NCBI GenBank assembly: GCA_001890945.1
Contig: MLAX01000004.1
Coordinates: forward strand, 248,001-312,000
DNA length: 64,000 nucleotides
Reading direction: 5' to 3'
Source: Alphaproteobacteria bacterium AO1-B
Lineage (GTDB): Bacteria; Pseudomonadota; Alphaproteobacteria; Rhizobiales; Stappiaceae
The notes beneath the pieces are model-generated. The model had not been told where the DNA came from. It saw nothing but the letters and a program-made list of their open reading frames with translations, and searched no databases. Both the position numbers and the translations under genes were made by a program. Below, piece after piece: positions 42,729 to 50,093 of the stretch (position 1 is the stretch's first letter; each line of letters starts with the position of its first letter).

Positions 42729-44096
42729 ATGCCGGGAAATCTGACCTTTGATGCCCTGAAATCACTCGTGACATCGGGTGATATCGACACAGTACTTGCT
42801 TGCATCGTCGATATGCAGGGACGGTTGATGGGCAAACGCTTTCTGGCCCAGCATTTCGTGGACAGCGCTTACGAAGAAACCCATTGCTGCAATTACCTGC
42901 TGGCAACGGACCTGGAGATGTACACCGTGGAGGGCTATGCCGCGACCAGTTGGTCAGGCGGCTATGGCGACTACGTCATGAAGCCGGATCTCTCCACGAT
43001 CCGCCGCATTCCGTGGCTCGAAGGCACGGCCATGGTGATCTGTGATGTTCTTGATCACCACACTCACAAGGAAGTTCCGCACTCGCCGCGCGCGATGCTC
43101 AAGACCCAGGTTGCGCGCATGAACGCCCTGGGCCTTACACCGATCATGGCAACCGAACTTGAGTTCTTCCTTTTCGAGAAGAGCTTCGATGAGCTGCGCA
43201 AGAGCGGCTACCGGGATATGGAGCCGATTTCCGGCTACAACGAAGACTACCACATCCTTCAAACAACGAAGGAAGAGGACGTGATGCGGCCGATCCGCAA
43301 CGGTCTCTATGCCGCTGGAATTCCGGTCGAGAATACCAAGGGTGAGGCCGAAGCCGGTCAGGAAGAGCTCAATATCAAGTACGCACCGGCTCTTGATACC
43401 GCCGAGTATCATACGATCTCAAAGCACGCGGTAAAGGAAATCGCATGGGCAAAGGGTCGGTCAGCGACGTTCCTGCCGAAATGGGCGAGCGACAAGGTTG
43501 GCTCTTCATCTCACGTGCACCAGTCGCTGTTCGACAAAGCCGGAAACAATGTCTTTTGCGATCCCGATGGTGAATACGGAATGTCTGCGTTGATGCAGCA
43601 TTATCTGGCTGGCCTTATCAAATATGCGCCGGACTACACCTACTTCCTGGCGCCTTACATCAACAGCTACAAACGCTTCCAAAAAGGGACTTTCGCGCCG
43701 ACCAAGATGGTCTGGTCTGTCGACAACCGCACCGCCGGGTTCCGCTTGTGTGGCGAGGGGACCAAAGCGCTGCGCATCGAGTGCCGCATTGGCGGTTCGG
43801 ATCTGAACCCATATTTGGCGCTTGCAGTTCAGATCGCAGCCGGCCTCAAGGGAATTGAGGATGAACTGCCGCTCGACAAGCCGACATCCGGCGACGTCTA
43901 TGAAGCAAAAAAAGCCAAGGAAATCCCGCACACCTTGCGGGATGCGCGCGAAACACTGCGCAAATCAAAATTCCTGCGGGAAGCTTTCTCCGACGCGGTC
44001 ATTGACCACTATGCCCGCGCAGCGGAATGGGAAATCGAAGAGTTCGACCGGGCTGTCACCGATTATGAAATCGCCCGGGGTTTTGAAAGAGCCTAA
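42729..44096 (+). CDS. Glutamine synthetase-like gamma-glutamyl ligase
   Basis: A 455-residue GS-superfamily ligase. Marks are the N-terminal IVDMQGRLMGKRF, the Glu metal ligands of ATELEFFLFE, GEAEAGQEELNIKYAPALDTAE, the ATP-site His in GSSSHVHQSL and the Arg loop FRLCGEGTKALRIECRIGGSDLNPYLALA. It lacks the adenylylation segment of true GlnA and is shorter. Relatives include gamma-glutamylpolyamine and gamma-glutamylethanolamide synthetases (PuuA, GlnA3/GlnA4, IpuC). It would join glutamate to an amine using ATP. It is followed two bases later by the aldehyde dehydrogenase gene, so the product is probably oxidised next. Confidence 0.88.
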   Translation: MPGNLTFDALKSLVTSGDIDTVLACIVDMQGRLMGKRFLAQHFVDSAYEETHCCNYLLATDLEMYTVEGYAATSWSGGYGDYVMKPDLSTIRRIPWLEGTAMVICDVLDHHTHKEVPHSPRAMLKTQVARMNALGLTPIMATELEFFLFEKSFDELRKSGYRDMEPISGYNEDYHILQTTKEEDVMRPIRNGLYAAGIPVENTKGEAEAGQEELNIKYAPALDTAEYHTISKHAVKEIAWAKGRSATFLPKWASDKVGSSSHVHQSLFDKAGNNVFCDPDGEYGMSALMQHYLAGLIKYAPDYTYFLAPYINSYKRFQKGTFAPTKMVWSVDNRTAGFRLCGEGTKALRIECRIGGSDLNPYLALAVQIAAGLKGIEDELPLDKPTSGDVYEAKKAKEIPHTLRDARETLRKSKFLREAFSDAVIDHYARAAEWEIEEFDRAVTDYEIARGFERA

Positions 44097-44098
44097 AC

Positions 44099-45484
44099 AT
44101 GACAAGCAAAGTAACCTGTATTTCTCCGATTGACGGTTCGGTCTATGCGGAGCGCCCTGTCTTGTCCGCCGACGACGCCCGCGAGGCTGTCGCGCGGGCA
44201 AAATCCGCTCAGATCGCCTGGCAAGCACGTCCGCTGGAAGACCGGATCTCTCTTGTTCTCGCCGGAGTTGCCAAGGTCGGTGAGATGAACGACGAGATCG
44301 TTCCCGAACTCGCCCATCAGATGGGTCGTCCCGTCCGCTACGGTGGTGAGTTTGGCGGCTTTACAGAGCGTGCCTCTTACATGGCGGAGATTGCTGCCGA
44401 GGCACTGGCGCCGATCGAAGTTGCCGATGATGCGGCATTCAAGCGGATGATCAAGCGCGTGCCTCATGGCGTGGTGCTTGTCGTGGCTCCTTGGAATTAC
44501 CCTTACATGACCGCGATCAATACGGTCGCACCCGCGTTGATCGCAGGGAACTCTGTTGTTCTGAAACATGCCTCCCAAACGCTGTTGGTTGGCGAGCGCA
44601 TGGCGAAGGCTTTCCACGAAGCAGGCGTTCCGGAAGACGTATTCCAGAATGTGTTTCTGGATCACGCGACAACCTCTTCGCTGATTGCTGAAAAGTCCTT
44701 CGGGTTCGTCAATTTCACAGGCTCTGTTGGCGGTGGGCAGGCGATGGAAAAGGCCGCAGCCGGAACGTTCACCGGCGTAGGTCTGGAGCTCGGCGGCAAG
44801 GATCCGGGCTACGTCATGGAAGATGCGGATCTCGATGCAGCGGTCGATACACTGATCGATGGGGCCATGTTCAATGCCGGTCAGTGCTGCTGCGGAATTG
44901 AGCGGATCTATGTGGTAGAGAGCCTCTATGACGCCTTTGTCGAAAAGGCGGTAAAGATTGTCGAAGGCTACAAGCTCGGCAATCCGCTTGACCCTGAAAC
45001 GACCCTTGGCCCGATGGCGCATGCCCGGTTCGCGGCAGAAGTCCGTACCCAGACGCAAGAAGCCATTGCAGATGGGGCCAAGGCCCTGATCGATCCTGCA
45101 AAGTTCCCGGAAGATGATGGCGACGCCTACTTGATGCCGCAAATCCTCGTCGATGTGGATCATTCCATGCGCGTTATGCGCGATGAGAGCTTCGGCCCCG
45201 TTGTCGGCATCATGAAGGTCAAAGACGATGCGGAAGCTATCCAGCTGATGAACGACAGCAATTTCGGTCTGACAGTATCGCTCTGGACCCGGGATGTCGC
45301 CCGCGCGGAAGCCATCGGCGATCAAATCGAGACCGGAACCGTCTTCCTCAATCGTGCAGATTATCTGGATCCGGCGCTGTGCTGGACAGGTTGCAAGGAC
45401 ACCGGTCGCGGCGGCGGTCTGTCCATTATCGGCTATCACAATCTGACACGTCCGAAATCCTATCACCTCAAGAAAGCTCAATAA
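44099..45484 (+). CDS. NAD(P)-dependent aldehyde dehydrogenase
   Basis: A 461-residue aldehyde dehydrogenase. Visible motifs are VLVVAPWNYPYMTAINTVAPALIAGN, FTGSVGGGQAMEKAA (cofactor), the general base in GLELGGKDPGYV and the nucleophile Cys in FNAGQCCCGIER. The ending PKSYHLKKAQ is usual. It turns an aldehyde to the acid, probably a gamma-glutamyl-aminoaldehyde if the ligase acts first. It is encoded between the ligase (2-base gap) and the iron alcohol dehydrogenase (1-base gap), so all three are cotranscribed. Confidence 0.93.
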   Translation: MTSKVTCISPIDGSVYAERPVLSADDAREAVARAKSAQIAWQARPLEDRISLVLAGVAKVGEMNDEIVPELAHQMGRPVRYGGEFGGFTERASYMAEIAAEALAPIEVADDAAFKRMIKRVPHGVVLVVAPWNYPYMTAINTVAPALIAGNSVVLKHASQTLLVGERMAKAFHEAGVPEDVFQNVFLDHATTSSLIAEKSFGFVNFTGSVGGGQAMEKAAAGTFTGVGLELGGKDPGYVMEDADLDAAVDTLIDGAMFNAGQCCCGIERIYVVESLYDAFVEKAVKIVEGYKLGNPLDPETTLGPMAHARFAAEVRTQTQEAIADGAKALIDPAKFPEDDGDAYLMPQILVDVDHSMRVMRDESFGPVVGIMKVKDDAEAIQLMNDSNFGLTVSLWTRDVARAEAIGDQIETGTVFLNRADYLDPALCWTGCKDTGRGGGLSIIGYHNLTRPKSYHLKKAQ

Positions 45485-45485
45485 G

Positions 45486-46631
45486 ATGGTGCTGACTGCC
45501 AATTGGTCATATCCAACCGCCATGCGCTTCGGCGCGGGACGTATTTCGGAAATCGCCGATGCCTGTAAGGCGTCCGGTATTTCCAAGCCTCTGCTTGTTA
45601 CAGACAAGGGGCTTGCGAGCATGGATATCACCACCAAGACCCTGGACCTGCTGGATGCTGCCGGTCTGGGCCGGGGCCTGTTTTCAGAAGTGGATCCCAA
45701 CCCGACGGATCTGAACGCCGCAGAAGGCGTGAAGGTCTACCAGGATGGTGGTTATGACGGGGTTGTTGCTTTTGGCGGCGGCTCCGGGCTGGATCTTGCC
45801 AAGGTCATTGCCTTTATGGCGGGGCAGACTCGTCCGCTTTGGGACTTTGAGGACATAGGGGACTGGTGGACCCGGGCAAATGCCGATGCGATCGCGCCGA
45901 TCGTCGCTGTTCCGACAACCGCCGGAACTGGATCCGAAGTCGGCCGCGCCAGTATCATCACCAAGGTCGATACGGCGGAAAAGAAAATCATCTTCCACCC
46001 GAAGATGCTGCCGTCCGTGGTGATCTGTGATCCGGCACTGACGGTCGGAATGCCGAAGTTTCTGACCGCAGGAACCGGCCTTGATGCCTTTGCCCACTGT
46101 GTGGAAGCCTATTCCAGCCCGCACTACCATCCGATGAGCCAGGGTATTGCGCTGGAAGGCATGCGTCTGGTTGTCGACTACCTGCCTCGGGCCTACGCCG
46201 ATGGCACGGATCTGGAAGCGCGCGGACACATGATGTCTGCCGCGGCCATGGGCGCGACCGCGTTCCAGAAGGGCCTCGGCGCCATTCACGCACTCAGCCA
46301 TCCGATCGGCGCGGTTCACCACACCCACCATGGCACGACCAACGCTGTGTGTATGCCGGCCGTTCTTCAGTTCAACAAGTCCGCAATTGCGGACCGGTTC
46401 GACAAGGCAGCAGGCTATCTCGGTATTTCAGGCGGTTTTGACGGCTTCTGCGCGTTCGTGGACGAGTTCAACGCTTCGATGAACATTCCGAAGACCTTGA
46501 CCGAGCTCGGCGTCAAGGATCCGAATATCGAGGAACTGACCGCGGCGGCTCTTCGTGACCCAAGCACTGGTGGTAATCCGATCGAGATGACCGCCGAAAA
46601 CACGCGAGCGCTTTTCGAAGAGATTATGTGA
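45486..46631 (+). CDS. Iron-containing alcohol dehydrogenase
   Basis: A 381-residue type III Fe-dependent dehydrogenase. The nucleotide site is VVAFGGGSGLDLAK and VPTTAGTGSEVGRASI; metal-binding residues are in GTGLDAFAHCVEAY and GAIHALSHPIGAVHHTHHG. It oxidises a primary alcohol to an aldehyde with NAD(P)+. The location right behind an aldehyde dehydrogenase and a gamma-glutamyl ligase suggests a two-step oxidation of a hydroxyl on the amine side chain. A strong terminator ends the operon 30 bases after its stop. Confidence 0.93.
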   Translation: MVLTANWSYPTAMRFGAGRISEIADACKASGISKPLLVTDKGLASMDITTKTLDLLDAAGLGRGLFSEVDPNPTDLNAAEGVKVYQDGGYDGVVAFGGGSGLDLAKVIAFMAGQTRPLWDFEDIGDWWTRANADAIAPIVAVPTTAGTGSEVGRASIITKVDTAEKKIIFHPKMLPSVVICDPALTVGMPKFLTAGTGLDAFAHCVEAYSSPHYHPMSQGIALEGMRLVVDYLPRAYADGTDLEARGHMMSAAAMGATAFQKGLGAIHALSHPIGAVHHTHHGTTNAVCMPAVLQFNKSAIADRFDKAAGYLGISGGFDGFCAFVDEFNASMNIPKTLTELGVKDPNIEELTAAALRDPSTGGNPIEMTAENTRALFEEIM

Positions 46632-46660
46632 TCTCAACATAAGCGAACGATCAGCATGTA

Positions 46661-46692
46661 AAGGGCGCCAACCGGCGCCCTTTTTTATTTTT
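46661..46692 (+). terminator. Rho-independent terminator after the alcohol dehydrogenase gene
   Basis: GGGCGCC (46663-46669), loop AACC, GGCGCCC (46674-46680), then TTTTTTATTTTT. It closes the ligase-dehydrogenase operon and may also serve the oppositely oriented DUF6505 gene. Confidence 0.93.
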
Positions 46693-46706
46693 GAACTGTA
46701 GAGAAC

Positions 46707-47189
46707 TTAGTGCCCGCCCATGTCTCCATGCACGGCGACCATGTCGAGCTCTGCCGCCTGGGGCTTGATTGCCGAGAAGCCCTCCCGGAGGCCTTCGTCC
46801 GAGAGTTCACGCTGGACGGCGAGGAGCGTGTTGTCGTCGTGCTCTGCGCACATGGAGGCCATGTAGGACAGCTCGTCGGACGCAACGCCCCTTGCTGCCT
46901 CGACAGACGGGGCGCCATAGATGTCGACAAAGTGTTGTGCCAGCCGGTCTACCAGTTGGTTGAACTCCGGCTCCTCAATCGGAGTAACTGCCACAAAGGT
47001 CACCCGGCCGAAGGTTTCCAATCCGAGCCAGCCGTTGACAAAGGCCTGCCTGGCCTTGCCGGTGAGCTCCGCCTCCGTCCAGTCCGAGAACTCAAAACCG
47101 CCGGATAGGCACCATTCGCCAGTCCTAGCTGGCGAAAAATAAACGTTCTGGTCGCTCTCATCGAGATGGATCGCGCGGGCAAGCTTCAT
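46707..47189 (-). CDS. DUF6505 family protein of the formate dehydrogenase locus
   Basis: A 160-residue soluble protein starting MKLARAIHLDESDQNVYFSPA and ending AVHGDMGGH. I recognise the family as DUF6505, which in alphaproteobacteria is found beside formate dehydrogenase genes. It has an aromatic- and acid-rich first half (GEWCLSGGFEFSDWTEAEL) and no membrane segment or known catalytic motif. Its start overlaps the ligase-like gene stop by 4 bases (ATGA). It is the last gene of the minus-strand operon DUF6494-Mrp-ligase-DUF6505. The function is unknown. Confidence 0.7.
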   Translation of the reverse strand: MKLARAIHLDESDQNVYFSPARTGEWCLSGGFEFSDWTEAELTGKARQAFVNGWLGLETFGRVTFVAVTPIEEPEFNQLVDRLAQHFVDIYGAPSVEAARGVASDELSYMASMCAEHDDNTLLAVQRELSDEGLREGFSAIKPQAAELDMVAVHGDMGGH

Positions 47190-47893
47190 TTTGATCCCTC
47201 AAGTTGGGTAGATAGCGGAATAAGCTTTGTTTCACCATCCGTCCGCATCAACATACCGAAAAACTCATCAACGCCAACAAATGTCCCGGTTTCACCGTTG
47301 AAATCGATGTCCTCGCCGAGGTTTTTTGCAAGGCCGCGCCATTCTGCATGCACTGGACGGGGCCCGTCTTCCTGCCACCGGTTGATCCAATAAAGCGTGT
47401 GGCGAACCCAGCTTTCCAGAAGGCGTTCGGGTTCAACTTCGCCGCAGCCCTCTTCAATCAGAGATGTCCTGTCTGGATCGTTGCCTGGATTTCCCTCAAG
47501 GGTTTGAACATTGAGCTCCAGGCCAATGATCAGCCAGTCCGGTGTTTCGGCCGGGTCTGTTTCGGACGCGCGTACGCGAAAACGCCCGCAGGTGGCCCCG
47601 TTTACCCGAATGCCGCCAGCCCAATCCAAATGAACCGCGACCTCGGGCGGGGCGAGGGCGCCAAGAGCTGCCTGAAATCCTAGGCCACAGACCGGCAGCA
47701 TGCTCATGGCTTCTTCCAGCGGAACTTCCGGAGCGAAGATCAGGCTTGCCCGTAACGTGCCGCCCCCAAGGTTATGAACAACAGTTCCGGGGTCTGTACC
47801 CGCAACAGCAAGGGCTATTGCGCGGTCGAATGGGTCAGCCGTACCGGTGACCGCTTCTCCCTGGAAGAGCGGTGGGAATTGAAGATCGTTCAC
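47186..47893 (-). CDS. Biotin/lipoate-protein ligase-like protein (DUF4444 type)
   Basis: A 235-residue protein starting at a GTG (47893) that overlaps the Mrp stop by 4 bases, with GGAGAG upstream; a much longer open frame on the same strand runs through the Mrp gene and is not real. It opens LQFPPLFQGEAVTGTADPFDRAI and has VHLDWAGGIRVNGATCGRFRV, like the BPL/LplA/LipB catalytic fold (RxNG/KxGG-like strand), then a C-terminal segment GLAKNLGEDIDFNGETGTFVGVDEFFG similar to DUF4444. It may attach or bind a cofactor for the formate dehydrogenase system; the target is unknown. Confidence 0.72.
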   Translation of the reverse strand: MNDLQFPPLFQGEAVTGTADPFDRAIALAVAGTDPGTVVHNLGGGTLRASLIFAPEVPLEEAMSMLPVCGLGFQAALGALAPPEVAVHLDWAGGIRVNGATCGRFRVRASETDPAETPDWLIIGLELNVQTLEGNPGNDPDRTSLIEEGCGEVEPERLLESWVRHTLYWINRWQEDGPRPVHAEWRGLAKNLGEDIDFNGETGTFVGVDEFFGMLMRTDGETKLIPLSTQLEGSK

Positions 47894-49029
47894 GCCGAGC
47901 TCTCCTGAGCGGCAAGCTGTTCTGTCACTGCTGTCGCCAGCTTCTTGAAGGCTGCCGATTCCGGCGCATCTGGCGCCTTGATCACGGCTGGTGTATCGCC
48001 ATCTGCCGCAGTGCGGATGTTGAGGTGCAAGGGTATCTCCGCAAGTACTGGAACCCGCAGGTTTGCGGCCTCCTTGGCGACGCCGCCATGACCGAAGATA
48101 TGCTCCTCGTTTCCGCATTTCGAACAGATATGCGTCGACATGTTCTCCACCATGCCAAGGATCGGCACTTTCATTTCCTGGAACATGTCGATGCCCTTGC
48201 GCGCATCCAGCAAGGCAATGTCCTGCGGAGTGGAGACAATCACTGCGCCGTCGACTATGAACTTCTGCGACAATGTCATCTGGACGTCGCCGGTTCCCGG
48301 TGGCAGATCGACAATCAGGACATCCAGGGCACCCCATTGAACCTGGGTCATCATCTGTTGCAAAGCGCCCATCAGCATGGGCCCCCGCCAGACAACAGCC
48401 TTGTCGCCAGATGTCATCAGGCCGATCGACATCAATGTCACGCCGTGGTTCCGAAGTGGCAAAATGGTCTGGCCATCCGGTGAAGACGGTCGTCCTTTGA
48501 TGCCGAGCATTTCAGGTTGCGACGGACCGTAAACGTCCGCATCCAGAAGACCGACCTTTAAGCCTTGTGCGGCCAGAGCACAGGCAAGGTTAGAAGCAAC
48601 AGTCGACTTTCCGACACCGCCCTTGCCGGACGCAATCGCGATGATCTTTTTGATGCCCGGCACATGCTGCGGTCCGGAAGTGCCAGGTGCGGCCGGGATC
48701 GGTTTGATCGGCTTCAGCTCTCCAGGACCTGCCTTAGGGATTGGGGCAGCAGGTGCCGCCGGCGCTGGCGCGGTGGGTTGGTCAGAGTGCGATGTCAGGA
48801 TCACTTGCGCAGACGAGCAGTCCGGCAAGGCTTCGAGCCGTTGGACGGCATCTTCCCGGAGCCGTTCCATCTCATCAACACGGGTTTGATCGATCTGAAG
48901 GACGAACCGCACAGTCCCATCAGCAACCTTGAGGCCGCGGATCATGCCTGTTGCCGGAAGGTCTTCCCCCGTCACCGGATCCACGATCGCCTTGAGTGTT
49001 TCAATAACAGTTTCGCGTGAAAGGGACAC
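47890..49029 (-). CDS. Mrp/ApbC-type Fe-S cluster carrier ATPase
   Basis: A 379-residue protein with an N-terminal MIP18/DUF59 domain (ETVIETLKAIVDPVTGEDL), an Ala/Pro-rich linker near residues 85-115 and a deviant-Walker P-loop ATPase: ASGKGGVGKST, LLDADVYGPSQPEMLG, VDLPPGTGDVQ and the cluster-binding pair CSKCG. It carries [4Fe-4S] clusters to client proteins. I favour a GTG start at 49029 with AAGGGG ten bases before it; in-frame starts 36-42 bases upstream lie within DUF6494. In this operon its clients are probably the cluster-rich formate dehydrogenase subunits. Confidence 0.88.
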   Translation of the reverse strand: MSLSRETVIETLKAIVDPVTGEDLPATGMIRGLKVADGTVRFVLQIDQTRVDEMERLREDAVQRLEALPDCSSAQVILTSHSDQPTAPAPAAPAAPIPKAGPGELKPIKPIPAAPGTSGPQHVPGIKKIIAIASGKGGVGKSTVASNLACALAAQGLKVGLLDADVYGPSQPEMLGIKGRPSSPDGQTILPLRNHGVTLMSIGLMTSGDKAVVWRGPMLMGALQQMMTQVQWGALDVLIVDLPPGTGDVQMTLSQKFIVDGAVIVSTPQDIALLDARKGIDMFQEMKVPILGMVENMSTHICSKCGNEEHIFGHGGVAKEAANLRVPVLAEIPLHLNIRTAADGDTPAVIKAPDAPESAAFKKLATAVTEQLAAQESSA

Positions 49030-49036
49030 GTCTGCC

Positions 49037-49225
49037 TTACCCCTTGATTTCGCCTTCAACGACATGCTCAAGGCCGAGTTCCTCGATCACGATCACGGCC
49101 TTTACGTTGAAGCTTTTGCCCTCCGGTGCGCCAGCTTCGCGAACTGCGGTTTCAATGGCTTGTTGGGATGTGACCCCGACCTGTTTCAGGAATTTGCGCA
49201 TGGACATGTTAAAGTCGTCGTTCAT
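49037..49225 (-). CDS. DUF6494 family small protein
   Basis: A 62-residue protein, MNDDFNMSMRKFLKQVGVTS at its start and HVVEGEIKG at its end, which I recognise as DUF6494. It is acidic, with no membrane segment. A GGAGGTCC site precedes the ATG. It is the first gene of the minus-strand operon, ending seven bases before the Mrp start. The QQAIETAVREAG and FNVKAVIVIEELG parts suggest a small helix-strand domain similar to a C-terminal piece of other regulatory proteins, but the role is unknown. Confidence 0.75.
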   Translation of the reverse strand: MNDDFNMSMRKFLKQVGVTSQQAIETAVREAGAPEGKSFNVKAVIVIEELGLEHVVEGEIKG

Positions 49226-49318
49226 TTGGACCTCCCCGTTGTTTTGACATGCATTGACGTATCGGCATTTTCGCTTCTACGCTTACAGACTGATGTCAGC
49301 TGCGTGAAGGAGGAGCGC

Positions 49319-50077
49319 GTGGCCTGCCGGAAACTATTGATATTCGTGTTTGCGTGCATCTGGATGAGCGCGTCTGTTAATGCTGTGCGTTCTGCGGAGC
49401 CGTTTCGGCTCAGCGTGCCGCAAGATCTCAACGACAGCGGTTTCCTGAAATACCTGCTGCCCCGATTTTCCTTGAAAACGAATACGCGGATCGAACTGGT
49501 TTCGCCTGAGGATCCAGCCGAAGTGCGGCTATTGGATGAGGAAAGCGGAACACCAGTATTCGAAGGATTGGACCGCACATGGTACGCATCTGTCGAACAG
49601 GAAACGGGCGGTACCAAAAGATTTTTGGAGTGGCTTACTGGCGATGTCGGCCGGCGGACCATTGATGGTTTTCCGGCTAAAGATGGCGTTGAGTTTACCG
49701 CTGCAGCCCCTGTCGCAAAGGAAGTTGACGACGGACTGATCGCCGGAGATGCGGGTAAGGGTGAGAAGCTTGCGGTGGTGCATTGCGGGCGGTGCCACCG
49801 GGTTAATGCCGCAACGCGCATGGCGGGCATCGGCTCTACTCCGTCTTTTGCGATTCTTCGAACGCTCGCCGACTGGAAGCCGCGATTCGAGGCGTTTTTC
49901 GCGCTCAATCCGCATCCGTCATTTACGCTGATCGAAGACGTAACGGAGCCGTTCGATGAAACACGGCCGCCGCCCATTGTTCCGGTCGAAATGACGCTGG
50001 ACGATCTGGATGCCATCCTCGCCTTTGTCTCACGCATCCCGCCGGCCGATTTGGGCGCGCCGCTCCAGTACCAGTGA
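49319..50077 (+). CDS. c-type cytochrome with a tungstate-binding-protein-like N-terminal domain
   Basis: A 252-residue exported protein. A GTG start (GAAGGAGG upstream) gives a signal peptide ending near VRSAE. Residues ~30-130 read like a shortened type II periplasmic binding protein: LSVPQDLNDSGFLKYLLPRFSLKT parallels TTSTQNSGLFDDLLPKFTAKT of the TupA encoded at 62-63 kb, and TKRFLEWLTGDVGRRTIDGF parallels its C-terminal AQRFIDWLLSPEGQAAI. The ligand motif TTTS is absent (PQDL). The C-terminal part has one heme site, CGRCH (residues 156-160). It probably carries electrons in the periplasm for the formate dehydrogenase. It is divergent from DUF6494. Confidence 0.78.
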   Translation: MACRKLLIFVFACIWMSASVNAVRSAEPFRLSVPQDLNDSGFLKYLLPRFSLKTNTRIELVSPEDPAEVRLLDEESGTPVFEGLDRTWYASVEQETGGTKRFLEWLTGDVGRRTIDGFPAKDGVEFTAAAPVAKEVDDGLIAGDAGKGEKLAVVHCGRCHRVNAATRMAGIGSTPSFAILRTLADWKPRFEAFFALNPHPSFTLIEDVTEPFDETRPPPIVPVEMTLDDLDAILAFVSRIPPADLGAPLQYQ

Positions 50078-50093
50078 TCCTGATCAGGCACGG

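Noticed and set aside
42729..44096. Assignment as the housekeeping glutamine synthetase GlnA
   Set aside because: The protein is shorter, lacks the adenylylation Tyr segment and is embedded in a catabolic operon with dehydrogenases.
44093..45700. A 535-codon minus-strand open frame opposite the ligase/aldehyde dehydrogenase genes
   Set aside because: It lies antisense to well-supported genes and its translation resembles no protein family; GC-rich coding sequence often leaves such open frames on the other strand.
47894..48337. A long minus-strand open frame extending the ligase-like gene to 383 residues
   Set aside because: The added N-terminal part runs through the mrp gene in another frame, is Cys/Arg/Gly-rich without family features, and a GTG start with a ribosome site and a 4-base overlap exists at 47893.
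48929..49318. An upstream extension of the TupA-like cytochrome by 130 residues
   Set aside because: It would cross DUF6494 and mrp on the other strand and place the signal peptide in the middle of the protein; the GTG at 49319 has a strong ribosome site.
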